A DNA stretch of 64,000 bases, from contig NZ_JOJL01000042.1 in the NCBI RefSeq assembly GCF_000721705.1, positions 1-64,000 on the forward strand, read 5' to 3'. Both the position numbers and the translations under genes were made by a program. Under the pieces are notes generated by a model, which worked only from the letters and a program-made list of their open reading frames with translations, was not told the DNA's origin and ran no database searches. The DNA comes from Actinoplanes subtropicus. GTDB lineage: Bacteria; Actinomycetota; Actinomycetes; Mycobacteriales; Micromonosporaceae. How positions within the stretch are numbered: position 1 is the first letter of the stretch; every line of letters begins with the position of its first letter. Positions 7,935-15,850 of this stretch are shown here, one piece after another.

Positions 7935-9877
7935 CGGCGCTTCGCCTCCCAGGTGCCGCCCAGTGCCCGGCCGAGAATAGCCATGAACTCGGCGATGTGG
8001 CGCGGCTGCGCGCCGTGGTCGTGCGGGTCGAACTCGCGGCCCGGGTCGCCCATCAGCGAGGCGCTCGAGTAACTGAACACCTGGATGGTGGCGTAGCGGT
8101 CCTTGTCGTCGGGCAGCGCGGCGTTGAGGTCGAAGAGCAGATCGCCGGTGAGCGCCACGGCGGGCTGGAACGGGACCGGCGGCGGGCCGGGGGAGGCGGC
8201 GACCGCGGGGACGTTGGTGGTCGGCAGCTTGGCGTACGCCTCGACGACCTGCTGAGCGAAGGCGCCCTCGTGCACGCCCGCGCCCGTGCTGGCGGCGCGG
8301 GCGTTGACCGAGTTCCGGGCGACCATCGCATTCTGCAGGTTGGTCGCGATCGTCGCGGCGGGCACGCCCGGGCCGGTCGCGTCGCCGACCGGGGGCTCGT
8401 GGCCGGTGGCGCGCAGATAGTCGCCGGGGTGCAGCTGGTACTCGTCCTGCAGGCCGATCAGGTGACCGAACTCGTGCGGAATGGTCGACGCGGCGTTCGG
8501 GTCGGCCACGTACCACTGCCCGGCGTTGGCCCGGCCGGTGCCCGCCACCACCTGCACCGTTTCGGCGTCGCCGCCGGCGCCCCGGATCATGCGGAAGTCG
8601 ACCGGCATCGACTTGCCCGAGGCCGGCTCCACGCCCATGTACTGGTTCCACGCCGTCTGCACGTGCGTGAACCAGGCGCCGGGCGGGGCCAGCCCGACGA
8701 AGTTGACCTTCACCGTGACCAGCATCCGCTTCGCCTGGATCTCCCAGGAGTACCGCGACGCGTTCCCGCCGGTCATGCCGTACGTGGCGCCGCCGACCAC
8801 TTCCGTCCACTGCCGCTCGACGGCGCCCACGGTCGATCCGGGCGCCACCGCGTCGAGCGCGTCCCAGGTCGCCTTGTCGGCCGTGCCGGTGACCGGCACC
8901 TTGTCGGTCTGGAAGGTCTGCAGCGCGGCGGTCGTCTTCGGTCCGAACACGCCGTCGACGACCAGCGGCGGCGCGGCGCCGGCCGTGTTGAGTTTCTGCT
9001 GCAGCTCCTTGACGGCCGGGCCCTGGGTCAGCCCGCCGGCGCCGGTGACCGGGTGCAGCGAGCTGCCGGCGACCTGGGTGCCCAGCGAGTTCGCCGTGCC
9101 GCTGGGCGTGTCCTGCTCGACGTTCCGGCCGCTCGCCCCCTCCGGCGCCACGAACCCGCCCTTGACCTTCGCATCCAGGTCCGCCCACATCGGGGCGTCG
9201 ATGGTGCCGGAGGGAAACCTCTTCAAAACACCGATTTCATACGCGATGACGCCGACCAGCATGCTCCCGTCGAAGACCGCGTTGACGGTCAGCCGGGGAC
9301 TGGCGCCCAGCGCGTTCAGCTTCTGCTGCGCGAACCCGACATCAGCGCCGGTCGAGCCCATCGTCAGCAGAGCGCGCACCGGTGGCGGCAGGGCGGCGAA
9401 CGCGGCGTCCAGCCGGGCCTTGGTGACCGGGTCGAGCACGCCGGTCGCCGGTACGATGCCCACGCTGGTCTGGAACGTGCGCACCGCCGCCTCGGTGAGC
9501 GGCCCGAACCGGCCGTCCTCGGTCAGCGGGTCCGCCGACGCCTGCACCCGGCTGAGCTTCACCTGTGCGTCCCGGACCGCCTCGCCGTGCGCCCCGACCC
9601 GGACGTCCGCGACGCCGCCACCACCCACCGGCGGGGCGGGCGGCGCGCCCGACCCGCCGCCCGGACCGGCGAGGCGGGCCAGCTGGGCGTTGCCGCCGAG
9701 CTGCGACAACTCGGCGATGGCCGCCGGCGACGGCGAGCCCTGGAGCAACCGGGCGATCGCGGCGTTGCCCGCCCCGGGCAGCAGGACCGGGCCGGCGGTC
9801 TCCGTCTCCGGCGGGCGGACGGTCACCGGATCCGGCGGTTTCCGTTCGGGAAGGATCGCTTCCGAGGCGTCGGTCAC
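7931..9877 (-). CDS. peptidoglycan-binding zinc metalloprotease with GNAxxARL repeats
   Basis: 648 residues. The N-terminus lacks a signal peptide and carries GNAAIARLL (37-45) and GNAQLARLA (62-70), a short motif I associate with DUF4157-type and contractile-injection-system-linked actinobacterial proteins. Three peptidoglycan-binding-1-like repeats follow: about 95-158 (GRFGPLTEAAVRTFQ), a degenerate one at about 172-235, and about 285-343 (GVFGPKTTAALQTFQ). The C-terminal half has the zincin motif HEFGHLIGLQDEY (468-480), typical of zinc peptidases. GTG start with GGAGG 6 nt upstream. Absence of a Sec/Tat signal with wall-binding domains suggests export by another route or lysis. No injection-system genes are in the window. 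Confidence 0.8.
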   Translation of the reverse strand: MTDASEAILPERKPPDPVTVRPPETETAGPVLLPGAGNAAIARLLQGSPSPAAIAELSQLGGNAQLARLAGPGGGSGAPPAPPVGGGGVADVRVGAHGEAVRDAQVKLSRVQASADPLTEDGRFGPLTEAAVRTFQTSVGIVPATGVLDPVTKARLDAAFAALPPPVRALLTMGSTGADVGFAQQKLNALGASPRLTVNAVFDGSMLVGVIAYEIGVLKRFPSGTIDAPMWADLDAKVKGGFVAPEGASGRNVEQDTPSGTANSLGTQVAGSSLHPVTGAGGLTQGPAVKELQQKLNTAGAAPPLVVDGVFGPKTTAALQTFQTDKVPVTGTADKATWDALDAVAPGSTVGAVERQWTEVVGGATYGMTGGNASRYSWEIQAKRMLVTVKVNFVGLAPPGAWFTHVQTAWNQYMGVEPASGKSMPVDFRMIRGAGGDAETVQVVAGTGRANAGQWYVADPNAASTIPHEFGHLIGLQDEYQLHPGDYLRATGHEPPVGDATGPGVPAATIATNLQNAMVARNSVNARAASTGAGVHEGAFAQQVVEAYAKLPTTNVPAVAASPGPPPVPFQPAVALTGDLLFDLNAALPDDKDRYATIQVFSYSSASLMGDPGREFDPHDHGAQPRHIAEFMAILGRALGGTWEAKRR

Positions 9878-10012
9878 GGCACGCCTCCGATCAGGGGCTC
9901 GACGGGCCGACCTCGACTGGGGGCCGACAAGGAGAGGTTCGACCGCCGCGCGGCCGCCGCCAAGGGCAGTCCGGGCGTCCTTTCGAGCACTTCTCGATCG
10001 GGTGACCGGCGG

Positions 10013-10870
10013 CTACGCCGTGGCGATCGCGTCCAGCTCGGCCCGGGCGTCGGCCGGCAGCGCGAGCGACGCGGCGGCGACGTTCTCCCGCAGGTGGGCG
10101 AGCCTCGACGTGCCGGGGATGAGCAGGATGTTCGGCGACCGGTGCAGCAGCCAGGCCAGCGCGACCGCGGTGGGGGTGGTCTCCAGGCGCTTGGCCACGT
10201 CGTCGAGCGTCGCCGACTGCACCGGGTTGAATCCGCCCAGCGGCCAGAAGGGGACATAACTGATCCGCCGGCCGTGCAGGGCGGCGATCAGCTCCTCGTC
10301 GCCGCGGTGGGCGATGTTGTACCAGTTCTGCACGGTCGTGATCGGGGCGATCGACTGCGCCTCGGCCACCTGGGCGGCGTCCACCACGCTGACGCCGAGG
10401 TGCTTGATCAGGCCCTCCGCGCGCATCGCGGCCAGGGCGCCGAACGGCTCGGCGATCGAACCGGGGACCGGGGTGTGGCCGTCCGGGCCGCCGCCGACCC
10501 GGAGGTTGACCACGTCCAGCGCGTCCACGCCCAGATTGCGCAGGTTGTCGTGCACCTGTGCGCGCAACTGATCGGGGGTGCGCGCGTGGATCCAGGCGCC
10601 GTCCTCGCCGCGGACGGCGCCCACCTTGGTGACGATGACCAGATCCGACCGGTACGGCTCGAGGGCCTCCCGGATGAGCTGGTTGGTGAGGTGCGGCCCG
10701 TAGAAGTCGGCCGTGTCGATGTGGTTGACGCCCAGCTCGACCGCGGTGCGCAGGACGGCGATCGCTTCCGATCGGTCGCGCGGCGGGCCGAAGACGCCGG
10801 GACCGGCCAGCTGCATCGCGCCGTAACCCATCCGGGAGATCGTGGCGCCGGCAAGGGGATAAGTAGTCAT
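10013..10870 (-). CDS. aldo/keto reductase
   Basis: 285 residues of the AKR (beta/alpha)8 fold. The Asp-Tyr pair is in HIDTADFYGP and the Lys in VIVTKVGAV; the NADPH-binding C-terminal part includes LLIPGTSRLAHLRENV. It reduces carbonyls with NADPH; substrate unknown. ATG at 10870 is chosen; a TTG two codons upstream is an alternative. Divergent from the drug exporter at 11048, with a spaced inverted repeat between them. Confidence 0.88.
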   Translation of the reverse strand: MTTYPLAGATISRMGYGAMQLAGPGVFGPPRDRSEAIAVLRTAVELGVNHIDTADFYGPHLTNQLIREALEPYRSDLVIVTKVGAVRGEDGAWIHARTPDQLRAQVHDNLRNLGVDALDVVNLRVGGGPDGHTPVPGSIAEPFGALAAMRAEGLIKHLGVSVVDAAQVAEAQSIAPITTVQNWYNIAHRGDEELIAALHGRRISYVPFWPLGGFNPVQSATLDDVAKRLETTPTAVALAWLLHRSPNILLIPGTSRLAHLRENVAAASLALPADARAELDAIATA

Positions 10871-10914
10871 GGCCAAAGCCTGGCCCGCCCGCCCTCGCGC
10901 AGGCAGTGCCCTGC

Positions 10915-10943
10915 CGATCCTGGGTGTGACAGGGCCAGGATCG
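10915..10943. promoter_or_regulatory. inverted repeat in the divergent AKR/exporter gap
   Basis: CGATCCTGG (10915-10923) and CCAGGATCG (10935-10943) are perfect inverted repeats 11 bp apart, interleaved with GCCCTG...CAGGGC. The position between two divergent genes suggests a regulator site; no regulator gene is adjacent. Confidence 0.5.
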
Positions 10944-11047
10944 CTCCTGCCGATTCAGTTGCTAATCGAGCGTCGGCTCAACTTGCGCCCGGCGTGACCG
11001 AACCCACGGAAGACCGCTTCCGTCCGTTCGCTCGCGAAAGGCGCTCG

Positions 11048-12547
11048 ATGAGTACCAGCACTACGGAACTACCCCGCTCGGCACCGCCCCCGGCCGCCTC
11101 CGCCGCCGGCGGCTCGGGCCGCTGGTGGGCGCTCGTCGTTCTGGCGATGGCCCAGCTCATGGTGGTGCTGGACGCCACGATCGTGAACATCGCGCTGCCC
11201 ACCGCGCAGCGTGACCTCGGCTTCGACGACGCCTCCCGGCAGTGGGTGGTCACCGGCTACGCGCTCGCGTTCGGCAGCCTCCTGCTGCTCGGCGGCCGGC
11301 TGTCCGACTTCTTCGGCCGCAGGCGGATGTTCCTGATCGGCCTGATCGGCTTCGCGCTCGCCTCCGCGCTCGGCGGCGCCGCGAACGGTCTCGAGATGCT
11401 CATCGTGGCGCGGGCCCTGCAGGGCGCGTTCGGCGCGGCCCTCGCCCCGGCCGCTCTGTCGCTGCTGTCCACCACGTTCACCGACCCGTTCGACCGGGGC
11501 AAGGCGTTCGGCATCTTCGGCGCCATCTCCGGCGCCGGCGGCGCGGTCGGCCTGCTGCTCGGCGGTGTCCTGACCGAGTACGCGTCCTGGCGCTGGTGCC
11601 TCTACGTGAACCTGGTCATCGCCGCGATCGCGGTGGCCGGAGCGCTCACGAAGCTCCAGGACGAGCCGGTCGGCCGGCGCAACAAGCTCGACATCCCCGG
11701 CGTCGTCACCGCGGTCGGCGGCCTGGTCGGCCTGGTCTTCGGCCTGGGCAAGGCGGAGACCGACGGCTGGGGCGCCCCGGTCACGCTGATCCCGATCATC
11801 GTGGGCGTCGTCGTGCTGATCGCCTTTGTCGTGATCGAGACCCGGGTGGAGCACCCGCTGCTGCCGCTGCGGGTCGTTCTCGACCGGAATCGGGGCGGCT
11901 CGTACGCCTCGATCGGAATCGCCGGCGCCGGCATGTTCGGCATCTTCCTGTTCCTCACGTACTACCTGACCGTGTTCCTGAAGTTCACGCCGATCCAGAC
12001 CGGTCTCGCCTTCCTGCCGATGCTCGCCGCGATCATGACCTCGGCGACCACGGCCGGCTCGATCCTGACCCCGAAGGTGGGCCCGCGCCCGCTGGTCCCG
12101 GTCGGCGCGCTGGTCGCGGCCGGCGGCATGGCCTTCATGACCCGGCTCGACCTGCACTCGACCTACGCGGCGAACGTCCTGCCCGGCCTGCTGATCATCG
12201 GCCTCGGCCTCGGCCTGGTCTTCGCCCCCACGCAGAACGCCGCCACCAGCGGCGTCGAGCACCGCGACGCGGGCGTCGCCTCGGCAATGATCAACACGGT
12301 GCAGCAGATCGGCGGCTCGATCGGCACCGCCCTGCTGAGCTCGTTCGCGACCACCGCGGCGACCCACTACGCGACCAGCCACCGCCCGTCGGCGCTGCTC
12401 GCGGCGCAGGCCCAGCTGGCCAGCTACCACACGGTGTTCTGGTGCTCGTGCGGCTTCTTCGTGCTGGCCGCGATCGTGGCGACGCTGCTGTTCCGCACCG
12501 GCCCGCTGGACGTGGACCAGGACGCGCCGCCCGCCATGGCCCACTGA
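11048..12547 (+). CDS. DHA2 (EmrB/QacA) family MFS drug exporter
   Basis: 499 residues and about 14 membrane spans. Signature stretches are LDATIVNIALP in span 1, the loop GRLSDFFGRRRMFLIG, and motif C-like GAISGAGGAVGLLLGG in span 5. It exports hydrophobic drugs or metabolites by proton antiport across the cytoplasmic membrane. AAAGG lies about 7 nt before the ATG. No regulator is adjacent, but the inverted repeat at 10915-10943 is a likely control site shared with the reductase. Confidence 0.9.
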   Translation: MSTSTTELPRSAPPPAASAAGGSGRWWALVVLAMAQLMVVLDATIVNIALPTAQRDLGFDDASRQWVVTGYALAFGSLLLLGGRLSDFFGRRRMFLIGLIGFALASALGGAANGLEMLIVARALQGAFGAALAPAALSLLSTTFTDPFDRGKAFGIFGAISGAGGAVGLLLGGVLTEYASWRWCLYVNLVIAAIAVAGALTKLQDEPVGRRNKLDIPGVVTAVGGLVGLVFGLGKAETDGWGAPVTLIPIIVGVVVLIAFVVIETRVEHPLLPLRVVLDRNRGGSYASIGIAGAGMFGIFLFLTYYLTVFLKFTPIQTGLAFLPMLAAIMTSATTAGSILTPKVGPRPLVPVGALVAAGGMAFMTRLDLHSTYAANVLPGLLIIGLGLGLVFAPTQNAATSGVEHRDAGVASAMINTVQQIGGSIGTALLSSFATTAATHYATSHRPSALLAAQAQLASYHTVFWCSCGFFVLAAIVATLLFRTGPLDVDQDAPPAMAH

Positions 12548-12563
12548 CCCGATTCCCGGCCTG

Positions 12564-12598
12564 TCGCCCCGGTCGCGCTCACCGCGCGGCCGGGGCGA
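12564..12598. terminator. bidirectional hairpin terminator
   Basis: TCGCCCCGG (12564-12572) pairs perfectly with CCGGGGCGA (12590-12598) around a GC-rich inner stem, between the convergent exporter and DUF5995 genes. Confidence 0.6.
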
Positions 12599-12610
12599 TT
12601 CGCGTACGGC

Positions 12611-13552
12611 CTAGCGTCGCCCGTTCATCAGGCGGCGCTTGCCGCGCGGGTGGAAGACCCGGTTCAAGACGTGCCACGTACGGGTGACGGCCCAGCCGGC
12701 CGTGTTCACCAGCCGGTCGCCGACGATCGCGAACTCGGCGACCAGCGACGCCGCCCGGTCCATGGCGCGGCGGGCCTGCTCGAGGTCCTCCGGGTCGTCG
12801 CGCAGCGCCCACAGCCGGAGGCCCTGGTCCCAGGCGTGCGCGCGGGTCACGGTGACCAGCATGCGCTGGCTCCAGTCGTCCAGTTGCCCGACGAAATCGT
12901 CGATCTCCAGCTGCCAGCGGGTGGAGAAGCCGCGCCGCAGCGGCGGGATCTCCTCGTAGAAGATCTGGTTGACCAGCAGGTAGTCCGGGTGGATCAGATC
13001 GTCGGTGGGCGCGCCCAGGTCGGCCCAGGTGCCGATCAGCGCGAGCGCCAGGTCGTGGTTGACGTGCGCGTTGACGCCCAGCATGGCCGCGGTCAGCTTG
13101 CTCATCTCGAGGTCCCGGCCGCGCTTGAAGAGCACCTCCCACACGTCGGGGGTGTCCTCGTCGTCCTGGTTCCACAGCTCGAGCGCGGCGAAGTAGCGCC
13201 GGGCGAACTGGACGTCCAGCAGCTCCAGGAAGTCGGGCTGGTTGACCTGGTCGCCCGAGCGCAGGGCGTCGTCCACCCGGCGGGTGATCCGGTTGTACAG
13301 CGAGTTGAACGCGGCCACCCGGTTCGCGGCCGGGCTCGGCGGCAGCTCGTCCAGGATCACCTGGACGGCGTCCAGCTTCTCGATGACGTCGGCGATGCCG
13401 GCCGGGCGGGTCGCCAGCACGTCGGTCATCCGGTCCCGCATGGGGTCCCAGCCGCGGCCCGCCGGGATCGGCAGCGTGGACAGTTCGAGACGCTTGTCCC
13501 GGAGCGTCTCGGCGCTGCCGCGGACGCGCTCCCGATCGAACGTTGTCGTCAT
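12611..13552 (-). CDS. DUF5995 family protein
   Basis: 313 residues from the ATG at 13552. It matches the actinobacterial DUF5995 pattern: FNSLYNRITRRV, a LLDVQFARRYFAAL segment, GVNAHVNHDLALALI in the middle, and a Trp/Arg-rich C-terminal helix region (SQRMLVTVTRAHAWDQGLRL). The fold is predicted helical with conserved His/Asp residues that could bind a metal. The biochemical role of the family is not known to me. An upstream GTG extension exists, but the family begins near this ATG. Confidence 0.78.
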   Translation of the reverse strand: MTTTFDRERVRGSAETLRDKRLELSTLPIPAGRGWDPMRDRMTDVLATRPAGIADVIEKLDAVQVILDELPPSPAANRVAAFNSLYNRITRRVDDALRSGDQVNQPDFLELLDVQFARRYFAALELWNQDDEDTPDVWEVLFKRGRDLEMSKLTAAMLGVNAHVNHDLALALIGTWADLGAPTDDLIHPDYLLVNQIFYEEIPPLRRGFSTRWQLEIDDFVGQLDDWSQRMLVTVTRAHAWDQGLRLWALRDDPEDLEQARRAMDRAASLVAEFAIVGDRLVNTAGWAVTRTWHVLNRVFHPRGKRRLMNGRR

Positions 13553-13623
13553 GCCAACAGGGTGCTGACCTGGGGGCGATCCCACCACCACCCGGTCGGG
13601 TACACGTCACGAGAGATCGACCG

Positions 13624-13661
13624 AAAATTCGGCTGACGACCGTACGGACGACGGATATGGT
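13624..13661 (+). promoter_or_regulatory. WhiB7-like promoter
   Basis: AAAATT (13624-13629) lies 3 bp before the -35 CTGACG (13633-13638), followed by a 17-bp spacer and TATGGT (13656-13661). An AT-rich block directly before the -35 is the hallmark of WhiB7-dependent promoters of intrinsic antibiotic resistance genes in actinobacteria. It sits upstream of an rRNA methyltransferase, which fits. Confidence 0.6.
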
Positions 13662-13667
13662 CGCCCG

Positions 13668-13763
13668 ATGTCAGTGACCTACCTGGTTCTCGCGCCCTCG
13701 CGGGGACCGCAGCAGCCATTCCGCACACGCACCCGGGGCCTGGCCCCGGCGATCGCCGCGTAG
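13668..13763 (+). CDS. leaderless 31-codon upstream ORF (erm leader peptide)
   Basis: ATG at 13668 begins 6 nt after the -10 hexamer, so the ORF is predicted leaderless. It encodes 31 residues starting MSVTYLVLAPSR, Arg-rich in the second half, and stops with TAG at 13761-13763, 93 nt before the methylase. Its last third contains the first two arms of the attenuator hairpins, so ribosome position on it would decide which hairpin forms. Proposed role: sensing ribosome stalling by macrolides. Inferred from layout. Confidence 0.6.
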   Translation: MSVTYLVLAPSRGPQQPFRTRTRGLAPAIAA

Positions 13764-13788
13764 CCGAGCTCCTCTCCTCGCCGGGGCC
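13733..13788 (+). promoter_or_regulatory. attenuator with mutually exclusive hairpins
   Basis: Arm 1 CCGGGGCC (13733-13740) pairs with arm 2 GGCCCCGG (13742-13749). An extended arm 2, GGCCCCGGCGA (13742-13752), instead pairs perfectly over 11 bp with TCGCCGGGGCC (13778-13788). Arms 1 and 2 lie within the leader ORF and arm 3 beyond its stop, the classic arrangement of erm-type ribosome-stalling attenuators. Confidence 0.6.
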
Positions 13789-13856
13789 TACGAGTCCAAT
13801 CCGGATCGGGCGGCCCTCTTCGGCCTGCCCGTGAGTCAGACGGGACCCATGGCCTC

Positions 13857-14633
13857 ATGGCAGCACCAACCCGGCGCGAGCATGCCCGCGCCCGGCGCAC
13901 TCTGGGACAGAACTTTCTCGCCGACCCCGCGCTGGCCCGGCGCTTCGCGGAGCTGGCGGTGCCGGCACCCGGCACGCTCGTCTACGAGGTGGGGGCCGGG
14001 CGCGGACACCTCACCCGGCCGCTCCTGGCGGTTTGTGCGCAACTGGTCGCGTACGAGATCGATGTGAGCATGACCCGGCACCTGCCGGACGATCCGCGGC
14101 TGAGCCTGCGGACCGAGGATTTCCTGGCGGCAAGGCCGCCCGCGGAGAGCTTCGTCGTGGCCGGCAACATTCCGTACGCGTTGACCGCGGGCGTCGTGCG
14201 CTGGTGCCTGGCCGCGCCCACGCTGCGGCGAGCGACTCTGCTCACTCAGCTCGAATACGCTCGGAAGCGATCGGGCGACTACGGCCGGTGGAGCCGGACG
14301 ACCGTGCTGACCTGGCCGGAGTTCGCCTGGCGGCTGGCCGGCCGGGTGCCGCGCACGGCGTTCCGGCCGGCGCCCCGGGTCGACGGCGGCATCCTGCAGC
14401 TCGACCGGCGGCCGGTGCCGCTGGTGCGACCCGACCTGATGCCGGCCTGGCGGCGACTGGTCGAGGTCGGCTTCACCGGCGCGGGCGGGTCACTGCACGC
14501 CACCCTCGTCCGTCGCTACGGCCGGCGGGCCCACGGCGTGACCAGGGCGGCGCGGCTCGACCCGCGGGCGCCGGTCGGCGAGGTGTGGCCGGAGCAGTGG
14601 CTCACCCTGTTCCGTCTGCTGGGGCCACGATGA
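13857..14633 (+). CDS. erm: Erm-type 23S rRNA adenine N6-methyltransferase
   Basis: 258 residues of the Erm/KsgA methyltransferase family. Motifs: GQNFL (17-21), SAM motif I EVGAGRGHLT (44-53), EID (67-69), DF (88-89), the catalytic NIPYALT (104-110), and the late FRPAPRVDGG. Erm enzymes methylate A2058 of 23S rRNA and give macrolide-lincosamide-streptogramin B resistance. KsgA was considered, but the EVGAGRGHLT wording and Arg-rich start resemble actinomycete Erm proteins. It is shorter than ErmE because it lacks the long C-terminal tail. There is no good Shine-Dalgarno, consistent with controlled translation behind the leader ORF. No antibiotic biosynthesis genes surround it. Its end overlaps the opposing gene by 32 bp. 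Confidence 0.85.
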   Translation: MAAPTRREHARARRTLGQNFLADPALARRFAELAVPAPGTLVYEVGAGRGHLTRPLLAVCAQLVAYEIDVSMTRHLPDDPRLSLRTEDFLAARPPAESFVVAGNIPYALTAGVVRWCLAAPTLRRATLLTQLEYARKRSGDYGRWSRTTVLTWPEFAWRLAGRVPRTAFRPAPRVDGGILQLDRRPVPLVRPDLMPAWRRLVEVGFTGAGGSLHATLVRRYGRRAHGVTRAARLDPRAPVGEVWPEQWLTLFRLLGPR

Positions 14634-15642
14634 GCGTGCCCAGGCCGTCGACCGCGTCGATGTCCAGGCCGCCCGAGTCGTTGTCGCCGCCCTTGGAGCG
14701 AAGTGTCGTGTTGCGATCGATGCCCTTGGTCTCGTCGCCGTTCAGCTTCACCCTGCCGCCGCCGTCGCGCAGCAGCACCTTGACCGGTACGCGCACCGGC
14801 GTGGTGATTTTCCAGGTGTTCACGCCGCCGGTCATCCGGATCGGCAGCGTCTCGTCCGGCGTCGGCAGCGCCATGGTGATCTGGGCCACGCCGCCGACCA
14901 GGTCGATCTGCCGGAGCCAGGCCTTGGCCAGCGCGAAGTTCTCCTCGCGTGCGCCGCCGGTCAGCAGCAGCGACCAGGTCACCTTGCTGTTGAGCTGGAC
15001 GTCGACCTGCCCGGAGCCGTTCTTGTCGACGACCGTCGTGGTCAGCTTCACGCTGCTGCCGTCGCGGGTCAGGCGCGTCCTGAGGCCGCTGCCGCCGGGC
15101 GTGCTGACCCGGACCGGATCGGTTCCGATCGCGGCGACCGAGACGTTCAGGACCGCCACGTCGGACCCGAGCTCGAACGAGCCGGAAGTGAACGGAAGGG
15201 TGGCCGGCGGCGGAGCGATCGTGACCGTTTGCGGCGGAGGGCTGGCCGTGCTCGTCGCGGCCGGCGGCGGGGCCGGCTCGATCGACACCGGGGGGCTCGG
15301 CGTCGGATCGGCGGTCCCGGCCGGGGCGGTGGGCGCGCTGGTCACGGTGGTCGTGTGGGAGCGCAGCACGAGCCGCGCGAGCACCACCCCGCTGCCGCCG
15401 ACGAAGACCAGCACGGCCAGGGCGCCGAGCAGCAGCCGCAGGCCCCTGCGGGCCGGCGGGGGCGGTGCGCTGATCACCCGGTTCGGTTGCGGGGTCTCGC
15501 CGTACGCCGGGGGAGCGGCCGTCGCCTGGTCGTCGGTGTCGGGGTAGTAGTCGGCCTGCGGGCTCATCCGATGGGGAGCGTCGGGCCAGTAGTCGGAGAT
15601 GCGCGGCCATTCTGCGGTGTTCTGCGGGTCGGAGGCGTCCAC
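14602..15642 (-). CDS. membrane-anchored protein with Pro/Thr linker and beta-rich domain
   Basis: 346 residues from a GTG preceded by GAGGAG. A cytoplasmic, Asp/Pro-rich N-terminus of about 70 residues is followed by an Arg stop-transfer patch and one membrane span (LRLLLGALAVLVFVGGSGVVLARLVL). A Pro/Thr/Ser linker and an extracellular beta-rich domain follow, with repeating short strands (LNVSVAAIGTDPVRV, VKLTTTVVDKNG, ITMALPTPDETLPIRM) resembling DUF4097-type adhesin folds. Function unknown; surface exposure is inferred. It converges with erm, overlapping by 32 bp. Confidence 0.68.
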   Translation of the reverse strand: MDASDPQNTAEWPRISDYWPDAPHRMSPQADYYPDTDDQATAAPPAYGETPQPNRVISAPPPPARRGLRLLLGALAVLVFVGGSGVVLARLVLRSHTTTVTSAPTAPAGTADPTPSPPVSIEPAPPPAATSTASPPPQTVTIAPPPATLPFTSGSFELGSDVAVLNVSVAAIGTDPVRVSTPGGSGLRTRLTRDGSSVKLTTTVVDKNGSGQVDVQLNSKVTWSLLLTGGAREENFALAKAWLRQIDLVGGVAQITMALPTPDETLPIRMTGGVNTWKITTPVRVPVKVLLRDGGGRVKLNGDETKGIDRNTTLRSKGGDNDSGGLDIDAVDGLGTLIVAPADGTG

Positions 15643-15850
15643 GCGATCGTCTCCTCGGGTGCGGCTGCGGATGGCGTCGACTGGCAATACGCAGCGCCCC
15701 GGGGAGGAGTTCATTTTCCGGCCCGGCGATCGACCGGACCGCCAAAGAAGGGCTTAAATCTCACTCTTGCCCTTCGTGCCCTTCGCCGCAAGAATGCCTT
15801 TTCGAGAGTTTAAGAGCGTCTTAGGCGATGGCCGCAGGAGCGGATAATAC

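Noticed and set aside
7997..11047. A giant plus-strand reading frame running into the MFS gene at 11048
   Set aside because: It is a high-GC shadow of the metalloprotease and reductase genes. The exporter's conserved start and ribosome site are at 11048.
13831..14067. Alternative ORF overlapping the erm start (GTG 13831)
   Set aside because: It is out of frame with the methylase and shows no family features.
13857..14633. KsgA (16S rRNA dimethyltransferase)
   Set aside because: The EVGAGRGHLT motif, Arg-rich start and leader/attenuator fit Erm better, and ksgA usually sits beside ispE or a tatD-like gene, absent here.
13624..14633. Self-resistance gene of a macrolide biosynthetic cluster
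   Set aside because: No polyketide synthase, glycosyltransferase or tailoring genes of such a cluster are nearby.
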